Shown here piece by piece: positions 24,380-35,800 of a stretch of 64,000 nucleotides of DNA (position 1 is its first letter; every line of letters begins with the position of its first letter). The position numbers and the translations under genes are program-made. Source of the stretch: Anthonomus grandis grandis (taxonomy: Eukaryota > Arthropoda > Insecta > Coleoptera > Curculionidae); assembly GCF_022605725.1 (NCBI RefSeq), contig NC_065555.1, positions 8,384,938 through 8,448,937 of the forward strand, in the 5' to 3' direction. The notes below the pieces were generated by a model that saw nothing but the letters and a program-made list of their open reading frames with translations, was not told the DNA's origin and ran no database searches.

Positions 24380-27300
24380 CTTTAGGTATTTGTGTTGTCA
24401 AGGGACTAATAAGGCTGCTTTAGTCCCTAAATGTGCTCAATAAAATTAATTTTTTTATCCGTATGCATAAAATGTAATATTTATTAAAAATTCATATTCG
24501 TTTCGCTTTTTTGGCCATCATCAATGTTTTTTTTTTTAAATACTTGCCAGCATTTCTCACACTTATTGAGTTACTGCATACTATAGTTCTTAAATTGAAT
24601 ATACTGCAAAATATACACAAAATATAAAGTAAAACCAAAGTATTTTTGTCAAACTATCTCTGTCCCATGTTATAAAATTTAAGAGTTCCAAACACTTTTT
24701 CCTGTTCAATCTAATGGCATATGTGATTTTAAATTTAAAAAACTTAAGCAATTTTTTTGGCACTAAGCCTCTCCGTTATTTTGCATAACATTTATCTAGT
24801 GGATTTTTATCTCAGTTTCTAAAAGATGATCATTTAGCTTCAGAATTTCCTATCCCCTTATTTAAAAACAATATATTTAAATATGGTGATTATCATTTGA
24901 TGTTCAGTTTGAGGAGATACGTCGTCTTGTCACCATTATAACGGACTACATAAAATTTAAATGTTTTTCACCAAATTTATCGAAAGTAATAATTACTATC
25001 CGTTTTTGATCCCTTTCAGGGATTATATATAGCTTAGAGAAGCTATCCTAATATATTAGTAACAATTTTAATATACATGCAACTTCTTGATATTAATTCC
25101 TTCTTGAATAAACTGTAAGTTCCAAATATACATTTGTTGTTCAAAATTATTCCTAAAAAAACGGTGCCTGTTTTATACTTATTTTAAAGAAGAACTATAT
25201 AATTCTCATTGATATTCTTCAATCTATCTCTTCAATATGATTTTACCACCAGGTCTATGTTTTTGGCTAAAGTATGTTTTGTAAGAATAATATTGGTTTA
25301 AATGTAATGTTTTCTATATTTTGTTACAAATTTACTATTAATTTTAAAGTCTCAGAAGAAAAGAGAGAAGAAAGTTAAAATACTAAAATAATATTTGTCT
25401 TTAAAAATCTATTTAAATAAACTGAAAAATACAGACACGTTTAATTTCGTATTTTCTTGATATTTCCAAAAGAAGCAGTAATTTCTCCAATTTCTGAGTG
25501 GTGTTTTAGCACTAAAATTCACATAGTAATCAACAGAAATTTTTGCACTTATTTGGGTAGCTAACTTTTAACAAAGTTTATTAAATAATTATAATGATAG
25601 AAATCAAAATTATTTAATAAATATAATATATTTGATACAAACATTTTGAAAACTAGATATATTCTAAAGAGTCAATTTTTATTTATTCAGTTTATATATT
25701 CATACAAATTAAATAAAGCCTTAATTTGATATTGAACTCATCATGCACAAGGGCAAATATCTTAAATTTATTAACAATAGTTGCTAAATAGGGCAATAAA
25801 TAAAATATCTTTATGGTCAATCTCAGGACTATACGAAGCAGGTCATTAGTAAAAAATGCAGATAGAGAACCAAATGATTTTATTTTATAACGTTGGATTA
25901 TGTATCTAACGAATTAAAAAAAAATTTTGCTTCTAGTGGGTAATATACAGGAATTTAAAAGAAAATTATGCTAATGTTATTTATTATTATAACAAAATAA
26001 TTTTTGGAAACAATTAAACCATGTTTTTAATGTAGTTTGTAAGCGTATCATACGAAAAATATAAATAATTGAAAGCCTATGTAATAATGTGTAGGCTTAT
26101 AAAATTATTTTTGTTTGCATAAAGGTAAGCAATGGAACTCAAATTAAATTTAGGAAAGCTTTTTTTTAACTTGTTATTTGTATTATATAAAGCAGAACTA
26201 AAATATTTATTTAAAGTAATTAAAGCGTGCTAAAATTGTAAAAAGTCCAAAATTTTATTCAACAAGATCAATAGTATTATTGCTGTAAGTGTTATAGGAA
26301 ATATAACAAATTTGTTTTATTATGAGGTTTTATTTTTTGTATCCTATAAATCCTTTTTCCAATTTTTAGGTTTTATGTGACTAAATCACGAATAATTGAC
26401 CAATTATTACTCTAACCCTAGTCCGACAGAAAAATGAATCGATTTCTGTGATCTTAAATGGCCTGAACATCTCAGATAAACCGCATGGATAACGAACATT
26501 TTGGTCTAAGAAAATCAGCTGCAGAGAAAACGCATAGATGTTAAGTAACATTATTATTTAATCGGAATACGTATAATTGATGGTACAAAATTCTTTATTT
26601 AACTTATTAATTAAATAGAAACACAGCATTCAAATACCTCGAAACATAAGCTCGTGGTTTATGCAAGTGTAGATGGATTAATAATAAGTCTAGAAATATT
26701 TGCAGATAACATGAGATTACATACTAAAATATGGGATGCTGCAGTCTCCAGAGTGGCTGCGACGGGTAGAATAATGTGTGACTAAGTAGGCATATTACAT
26801 GTAGCGAAATAAGAACTTTTTAGAAGTTGTTTTGTACCAGAAAACAGTGAATTTAATTTAAATATAAAACTTTTAAAAAATGATCGGACATGCATACTTT
26901 GGCTCTCTTTTCACAAAAACAGGGACGGCATTCACTTGTCGGGATTTTGACTTAAAAGCTCTTCTTTAATCTTAGTTTGTCACTCGCTGTAGTGCATCTG
27001 GATGTCAGAATTGGAATTTGTACATAACCTTAGAACATTCGTTTCGAACCTTAATTCCTAATTTTATTAATAAGGTATCTGGGCAACCCATTCATAGCTG
27101 AAGATTAAGTAAATTTTCAATATAATACTCGATCCGACGGTCATCATCCGATCGAGATTGTCCTAAGAGAAGTTGAAGGTCAGCCTGACTAAGTCAAATG
27201 AAAGGTACAAACAAGCGAATTGGGTTTATGTTTATTATTATTATGATTATGTTCACCTTATTTTTCCGATCAATATATTACCTAAAACTAATGATTTTCC

Positions 27301-29858
27301 ATCACTTAAACTAACTAGTAAGCCTAAAATATATAAAGGAATAGTATTAAGCAACAAAAATTAAAACTCATTTTAATTTAGGTCCTTAATATTAAAAAAC
27401 TATATTTAAAAAATAAATGGTCAGTTCTCTTTTCGTACACAAGAAAAATTTTACGACTAACTCAAGCGTTAATTTGGACAGAAAAAGGCAATAAAAATGC
27501 AGATTTATTTTAATATATTTTCTGGAAATGCAGTGTCGGCAAAATTATCGCCCTTAAATTGACTCTGTCGGGAATTCTCGGCCATCTATTTACCTAGTTT
27601 GCAGAGTCGGAATTATCCTTGCTCTCGCTCCTTTACTTTTTGTAATTAGGATTTTAGAGTTTGTTGACTTTTTGCGGACGCGAAAATATTACCTTTAAAT
27701 CTTTTCCCCTTTATTTTTCTTGTAGGAATTTTTGCTGACTTGCTGACTAGTGTATGGCGAGTATGTCGTTTAATATATTTTAAAATTTAAACGTGTTTCC
27801 CGATATAATAGCAGAACTTAAAAATTGTCAATAACGTTTTTCAGTATATTTTAAAACTTTTTATTAATTAATATATTTGCGAGAACTTGCAATTTATATG
27901 GTTAAACAAATATGAAAGGGAGTAGCATTTATTAGATTTCCAAAAAAAAACAGAAAAAATTTAAAAGATTGAAAAAAAATTGTAAATACCTATATAAGTT
28001 CTTAGATCAAGTCGTCTCCTTAGATTAGAGCTTGTGTGTAATCTAAATCTTGTATTATGTAAAAACTGCATTTTAAGGTTTGGCACAACAGAAAAACATT
28101 AATTTAACTGTACATTCTTATGAAAAGTTTATTCTGTAGTTAAAATGATTCACTGCAGTACACGAGCTAAACTGTATTCCCATAGCAATTATCTCTTTTT
28201 TACAGTAAATGCCCTCGACGAAAAAATACACTTTACATGTAATTTTATTATTAATCTAAAATTATCCATTATTGTCCTAAAATATATGGTAGTAGCAACA
28301 ATGGGGAGACAATGTCCACCGGGAATTCCTAAAAGTCCCTTTCCGCCAAACCCTGAAATCCTCTCGTTAACGCTGGCCACCCTCCCTAATCTCCCTATAC
28401 AGACGACTTGGCTTGGGTTGGATAAGTTGAATATGATAATAGCTATTAGGTACTCTTGGCAACTGCTGTATTACTTCAATTTTCTCTAGCTTTCCTACGA
28501 TCAATTGTTCAAGATATAAAAGATTTTCAAACTTGCACTATTATATTGTGCCACGTGCAGCGTTCACTACGCAAAATTACATTTTCCTCTCAGCAGCCAG
28601 CACAAGAGAGAATTCGATACAGAATATGAATAACAATCATAAAATCAATACAGAATGTGTATATTCAGTACGTATTGACTATACTCAACGTTGGACAAAT
28701 TAGATCAACCATCTGGATGCTCGAGTAGGCCAATTTTGTGCCCATAGCCAGCATGTTCTAGACTTTGGTCTCTAATCTTGGCAACAACGTTGAATTCACC
28801 ATTCACCATTTCCAGCGGCTGTATCATCTATGCTAGAGGAAAAGGTTTCTTTTCTTAATAAAGGTCCACATCCTACTGTCTAATTTCTTCTAATTTAAGG
28901 TGCAGCATCATTCGCCCTGAATAGATTCAGCTGACTACTGGCTAACAACAGGAGAGGGCCTAGGAATTAATTTTAATGTTAATGAGAGAACAAAGAGCAG
29001 CTATGTATTGAGTGGGTAAAAGAACTTCTAATTTCTTCAAATAAAATATATTTGAGCTATATTTTTATTGGCATTTGGTTGGGATTAAATCCCCTAGTAG
29101 TGAATCAACATTCATCCAAAGACTGAAATTTTTTTGGTCTTTACATAGAAATTAATGTTTTAACTAAAAATAATAAACTTCCTGCTACTTCCCTCCTCTA
29201 CTATCTAAATATCGACCGAAATTGAACATATCGATCCCGAGTGATGCGCGAACGGTGTTTACAAGTCGTCTGGATGTAGCCTAATATGCCCGAACTAAAA
29301 AAGCACGTTGCTCTGCCATGTACTGCGGTATCGTAATTAAACTTGCAAATTCGACGGTGACATTGTCACATTTGCTTTTCTGCCATTATACAGACAGGAT
29401 TTAGCACCTACAAATATTTTTATGTATTTGAATGTATATTGTACTTTCATGCGATAAGTTCCTTTGGTTAATATCGATCCACACCATACTATTGATTTGG
29501 TTTCCTTTGAGGACTTTATAGGAATATTTATCTAAGTTTTTTTTTGTCCTGGAAGGTATTTACTCCTATTTACTACATAACAAATATTTACCCTCAAAAC
29601 TAAAGTCATTTGTCAAAAGGAAAGTAGTTTTATAGAGAAACATTTATTTACATCAAAGTTATAAACGACTCTAAGCCGTATAATCATATTCATATTAAAG
29701 TTCAGAACAACGAACACAAACAAAATTAAAAATTTCATAACATAGAAACGCACCGCGATGCCTACAAAAGATAAATATAACTTGATAGTGTGGTAAACGC
29801 GTTTAACCTGGTTTGAATTTAACAAAAATAACCATTACATTTGAAAACAATTATATCG
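24380..29858. other. Intergenic region without a recognisable gene
   Basis: AT-rich sequence between the duplication and the gustatory receptor gene. Moderately GC-rich patches lie at about 26880-27060 and 27420-27760; the second has ordered, non-repetitive sequence and could be a regulatory element. A stretch at 26709-26750 resembles 60966-61003, suggesting a dispersed repeat. The open frame at about 28145-28489 has a proline-rich middle but no domain that I recognise. Confidence 0.45.
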
Positions 29859-32800
29859 ATGCCAGAAAAAATATTGGAAAGCGATGTTTGTTTTACTCAG
29901 CATTTGTTATCATCAGTTGTCACTTTGGGACAGTGGCTTTTTCTTTTACCGGTGTACGGGTACGGAGGCCAACATTATACTAGTATCCAAGTGAAATGGT
30001 GGTCTTTAAAAATGATTGTTTCTATATTATTTGCTATTTATAATGGACTTATTTGTATAGCATATACGTATAAAGTTATTTATAATGAGAAAAAAATTCT
30101 TGCGCTGTGTAAGTATTACTTTTTAGTTTTGTTATAAATAGGTATTTAATAAGGAAGCAACTGCAGGGAAGCATTGTGGGGAATTCTTTAAAAATTAATA
30201 AAATATCCATTACATCAAAACATTTTCTTTTGCAGAATAATTTTCTTGGAACACCCGAAGTTTATCGTATTAGTAGTGTTTTGATGAAATTTAATGTTTC
30301 TAATATTTTTTTTTTTAAATTAGGAATCAGAGTTTTGTTGTTAACTTATAAAATGTAAGCTAGATAATATAAACCTCTATAGGATTTTGTACACATAATT
30401 TTTGTATCTGTTGATAGGTTTAAATGAAGTTTTCAAGTTCTATAAGAGTAATTTTAAATATATAAGATATGTAATATTTGTAATAGATAAGATAGCAGAA
30501 ATCTGAACTTAGTTTTATTAAAAATATATTTCGTTTACTGATACTTAATAATTTAACTTAAAATTGTCTAAATATGCTAAAATTAAAATTCTACTCTTTG
30601 GTTTTAAAATTTGTAATTTTGCTTTGATATATCAAGCAACTTTGTCCTAGAATTTTGCTATCAATTCTAGCTGAGCTAAGTAAATGAGATACCTAATGAT
30701 TTGTTAAAATGCTATAACTTATAAAATATATTTAGCAATCTTCGTAAAATAGATATACTGTAAGGTATTTTTTAATTGAATGAAGATCGTCTATCGCTCA
30801 AAGCTTTGAAAGCAAATGAAATAATCAAGACATCAAATTATATACAGGTTGGGGAATTGAAAATTACGCATTGCCCAAAATAATGGCAACTCTGGTCCTC
30901 CGGTCGTCTGATAGGTATTTGCTGTATGCGCTGTACTATTGGATTTTAAGGCGCTATTATTATTTTTTTCTTTATTATTATTATGGCTGTTAATACTCTT
31001 TTCAAAAGAGTTCAAGTTATTAAATGCAATTATGGAGGCATTTTAGCAGTCCAATTTGTAGGGATTTGTTTTTAAATGTGGTTCGAATTTTGAGATATCA
31101 TTTTGCCTTCAAGATTGTCATGAACCACACTAAAGTGCAAGAACCGTCTATCAATCTATCAACGTAATCATGTTTAATTGTTAGGGAGGAACTAGGTATG
31201 GAGCATAAGACTCTTACCCCATATTTGGAAAACAACAATAGGTAAATTTATTTTTTATATTTCAAAACTCGGGCGATATTTCCCAAAGACCAGTGGCCAA
31301 AAATCGAATTTTGTAAAACCATAGTGGAAAAAGCAAATTAAAATGTTTTAGTGTTTTAATTTTTGTGGATTGCCACTGTTGTCACGAGATGGCTCTACAT
31401 CGACACTTAGGTGATAATCCTAGACAGTGATTTAGTTTTTTAAAAATGAGTATGTAACTTTGGCCAAAGGTAGATACTTAGCAGGTACATTTGTATTTAA
31501 TCATTTTTAAAAGCTTCGATGCATAAACCTAGATTTTTTCTGAGTGTTGTAATATTATTTATTTAAATTTATTGTATATATTATGGGTAAATATTAAAAG
31601 TAAATGACTACTTATTATTAAATCTGATTTAAGTTTATTTTGTATCTAACTGAGTGTTATATTTCTTTCAACCCTTTATTCACAGCCAAGTATTGATATT
31701 CCACCACAGAAGTTTTTAATTACATACCTAATATAGGCAATATACTCAATATATATTCGCCCGGTTGACGATTACTTTTTTCAACGTTTGGCAACGACGC
31801 ATTCCTTCCACATCACGACGTCACCATGTGCGAGGTGAGCGCCTCGCGAAGCAGAGAATATTTGGTCCGCTCAATTTTCTGACGTCGTAAGCAATGGCGT
31901 AATACTATTAATTTTATACTTGGTAACTAATTACTTTTAACTGTATTTGGCAAATAAAACGCAAAATACGAATAATTTGAACGCTACATACTACGCTTAG
32001 TGCCGTTTCACATGAGGCATACGACGCGCAATACGCGCTACGCCAGAGCCTCGGTTGGCATTGACTCTATTGGTACGTTTCAGATGCAGGCGTTTCGAGC
32101 GAGCGTGTACGCCAGCGTGAAATTTACGGCGCGGGCTCCACGCCTGGCCCGTACGCCCGACGTAGGTACGCCAGGCGGTAAGGGCATGGTGGCAAGTGTA
32201 CCTATTCACATGCGACGACGCGCGCTGGAATTGGGGGCATTTGTAGTAGCCGTGCTGTTGCCTAAATTCCATTTTTTTTCACATGAGTTCACATTCCGTG
32301 TATTTGTATTTTGTATCGTGGTATTCGTGGTTCAATAATGTGATTATTCTTGCCGGACCATCCTTTAACTGTTCAACCCTCAATTCAATGGATCTCGTCG
32401 ACACAGAATTGATGATTAGTGCTATTGAGGAAAAAAAAAATATTTGGGAAGTTTCCGATGAAAATTATTAAAACAGAGACGCTAGAGAAAAATCCTGGGT
32501 GGATATTGCTGCTGCTATTATTCCCAATTTCAAGGATTTAGATGACAAAGAAAAGAAAACAGCAGGTATGTACATGTAATTAGTTTATTTAGATAGGTAC
32601 ACCATATTGTATGCTAATTTATTTTACTATCTTGCCAAGCCACTTTTCCACTACCTACAAAATAATTGGCAAAAGCATCTCTTGTTGTGCTTACAGTAGA
32701 ACTTTGTGGTATTCTGTGTGTGGAATCGCGAAATCCATGAATTGTTAATGTATCTTCAAACTTGAAACCATCTCTCACATGAACAAAATTGTGTAGAATG

Positions 32801-35800
32801 CAGCACGCTTTAATTTTTTTTTGAAAGGCGTAAACGCACATTCAATGGTCTGTGAAAAATTCGCCATTTGTTTGATAATATCCCGAAGGTACATTCGATA
32901 AATCTTCTAGCACGGGTTAACCTATAGTTGAATATATTTTTTTTGTAATTCAGATTCTTTCGTGCATATGGACGTACATTTTTTGTCAGCGGAAAGGCTT
33001 CATCACCTACTATGACATAAGGTTGAGCAATATTTTCTTTAAGTAAAGGTTTTCCTTTTGAGATATTTATTGAATCCTTTTGAAGTTTTTGCCAAAACGG
33101 ACCAATTTTAAATACTGTTGAATCAGAAAACTTTCCATATGCTCCAACATGGACATAAGTAAAGCAATAATTCGCGTCACAAACGGCTAATAAAGGGACT
33201 GAGAAGAAATGCTTATAATTGAAGAAGAGAGAGCCACTTTTTGTCGGCTTAATAATTCTGATGTGTTTGCCGTCGACGGCCCCAATACAATTGGGAAAAT
33301 TTGCGCGCTCTTCAAATTCCATGGAAATGTTTTCCCATTTTTTAGTACTTGGTATTCCCATACATTCATCCTTGAGCAAAGTCCAAATAAAGATACAAAC
33401 TTCTTCCACAACAGTGCTGATAGTTGAAATGCCCAGTCGATATGTATAATGTAAATCTGTGAATGTGTTGCCAGTTGCCAAATATCTGAAAAAAAAAATA
33501 TTCATGGATTTAATTTTTTTTTAGTTGTTAAGCTACAAAAACGTTGGAAAACCGTAAGAGATGCCTTCACTCGTTGTCGTGCTAAAGGAAAAACTTTGAA
33601 AAGCGGATCAGCAGCAAAAAAGGTGTCAAATATACATATTATGAGAATTTGAGGTTTTTGAAGAAATCTATGGAACTTAACAGGTAGTTTTAAACGATTT
33701 TATTTCACTTGAGACCTGAAAAAACATACATTTTTTAGCACCGAAGCAAATTTTACTGAGGCCACTCCACAATCAGATGACCAAAACAGTAACCAGGAAG
33801 ATGATGACCATTCGGATAAAGAAATCGATGATGGAAAAGTCCAAGCTGAACGAGTGAAAGCACTTTTTGAAAGAAAAAGGGCTCTAAAAAGAAATCCATG
33901 AGAAGAGTCTGGTTAAATTTAAAAAAAAAACTGAAGAGCCTATAGGTGATGAAGACAAATCATTTTAGGACTCATTATTACCGACTCTTCGGAACTTCAA
34001 TCAGGATCAAAAATTCCGAATTGAAGTATTGAATTTATTGGTTAAAATTTTTTTAAAAATCCCAGTTCAACCTGCAGCAATAATTACACAGGAACCCTAT
34101 CCTCCAAACAATATTTATTATTGTCAATAACCTACGTCATCTGCATGAAGTGGATTTACTTTAATACCAACGATTTCCCCTAGGGCATACGACATTATAT
34201 CATCGCCACAATCAAATACATCTACTTCAAACCAACCACCTGACCAGTAGATGAACATTCCTGTCTACACTCAGTTGCCATAATGTAGTTAAAAATGTAA
34301 TATTATGTATCGCAATAAATAATATTCAATAACTATCAGTAATATACATTATTAACTTACCTGAGAGCTACACACAGTCGTTCGGTCGCCGATATAGATA
34401 GCCTAACTACATTTTTATGGATCAACTTGAATTCTAGTTTTACTTTCAATTCGTCGAAGGTCGTAGTACTCATCCGAAAGAAATTAAAAAATTTCCTTGG
34501 ATGCTCCCTCAACTCCGAATATAGGGTTACAAATGCACCTTTTAGTAACCTTTGGCTGACAATAGGATGTACCCAGAATCGTCTTTTTCTTGCTATTTTT
34601 CTCTGAATTAAACAATATGCTGCCACGGCAACAACGCCCGAGGTACACAGTTGCGCGTCCATTTTGATACTGCTTCATATCCCCATGTGAAAAGAAAGTC
34701 GACGCTCTACGCCCTACTCGCAGCGTAGGACGTAGGCGCGTTGTACGCCTCATGTGAAACGGCACTTAGCGTTGACGTTGCAAGCGAGTAGCAGAGTGCA
34801 TGAAAGGCATGCCTGCGGGTTGCCATATTTCGCCTTTATGCACCTCTCTATGCGTACTGAAAGATGCCCCAACCTGTATAGACTTAATATCATAATCCTA
34901 AACTCTATGTATGTTTCGGAGTTAAGCATACGTATAAGTTGCGACTAATATCACTCGATTTTTAAACAGTTGGTAGACAAAACCTGTAAACATCTCTTTC
35001 TCTTGTCAGTTACAATTACGTGAAGGGAAAACATATAACAATAAGAATACTAATAGCCTTTCTTACATGTGTCGAGTGTGTACGCAAAATAACTTTTTTA
35101 ATTTGAATTAACTAAAATTGTTACTATTTTCTAGTTGCTCTAATTTACCATTTGTCTGTTGGGTTGACAATTGTGTGTTTCATAGACGTGGCAACGAAGT
35201 GGCGAAATCTTATGAAAGAATGGAGTATTATTGATTTCAAAATGAGCCATTTTGAAAAAAATCTGAAAATAAAACGTAGGATTACAATGGTCATCGTAGT
35301 GTTTATGGCCCTGGGTATTGGTAATAAATGATTTATTACTAATTATTTTCTTTTTAACAGTTTTAAATTTGCTGGATAAATGTAAAGCGGACAATTGGGA
35401 GACTTTTTAATTCTTCCAATTGGCTCACTTACTTATTTATTTAACCTATTAAGATTTTAGGAGAACATATTTTTTTTATGTTATCTGTAAGTTACATCCA
35501 GAAAATGTTCACCGATAACTTCTGGACCCAACTTGATGCGTACTTCATAAATTTCTACAGTGCTATATTCAAAATAATTCCTTACAATAGATTTATTGGA
35601 ATATTAATTCAGGTAAAGCTATTTGAAGTAACTTGAACGTATGTTTTGTTGTTCTTTTAATTAACTAGTATGTTTTCGGCTTAAAAGTAAATAGAAGTGT
35701 ATAAAAAAAAGATCAAAAAGAGTCCAAAGATTAGTATTTTTGCATCCTCCCACATTAAGGCAAACTATTGGAAATAATTACTGATACTGTTTTTGGAGAT

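Larger units (their letters stand above)
32000..34765. mobile_element. PIF/Harbinger transposon, nearly complete but mutated
   Basis: Terminal inverted repeats GTGCCGTTTCACATGA.. and ..TCATGTGAAACGGCAC are flanked by the 3-base target duplication TTA (31997-31999 and 34766-34768), the classic Harbinger TWA signature. The subterminal regions are GC-rich and contain many CG dinucleotides. It carries both standard genes: a MADF-BESS DNA-binding protein on the + strand and a DDE transposase on the - strand. Both have disabling changes. It has inserted into the mariner-like element that itself lies in the receptor intron. Confidence 0.92.
30845..34876. mobile_element. Mariner-like element B carrying a nested Harbinger insertion
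   Basis: The ends are exact inverted copies (CAGGTTGGGG at 30845, CCCCAACCTG ending at 34876), each flanked by TA, as expected for the Tc1/mariner superfamily. Removing the nested 2766-bp Harbinger element and its 3-base target duplication leaves about 1.26 kb, normal for this class. The first 200 bases and the last 70 match element A at 13992-14622. I see no intact transposase frame. It lies wholly within intron 1 of the gustatory receptor gene. Confidence 0.75.

Noticed and set aside
28145..28489. A 114-codon frame with a Pro-rich middle.
   Set aside because: No signal peptide or domain pattern, and the opposite strand is equally open over part of it.
30176..30358. A reading frame with a good acceptor at 30235 and donor at 30355 that looked like exon 2 of the gustatory receptor.
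   Set aside because: Joining it to exon 1 creates an immediate stop, and its end phase does not match the next exon. Exon 1 joins directly and in phase to 35135, giving the expected family spacing.
31997..32338. Overlapping long frames on both strands rich in Arg and Ala.
   Set aside because: They lie in the CG-rich left subterminal region of the Harbinger element; the composition alone keeps them open.
35346..35410. A possible exon after the donor at 35321 (VLNLLDKCKADNW).
   Set aside because: It ends in a stop. The acceptor at 35460 instead gives the conserved EH motif and keeps the frame.
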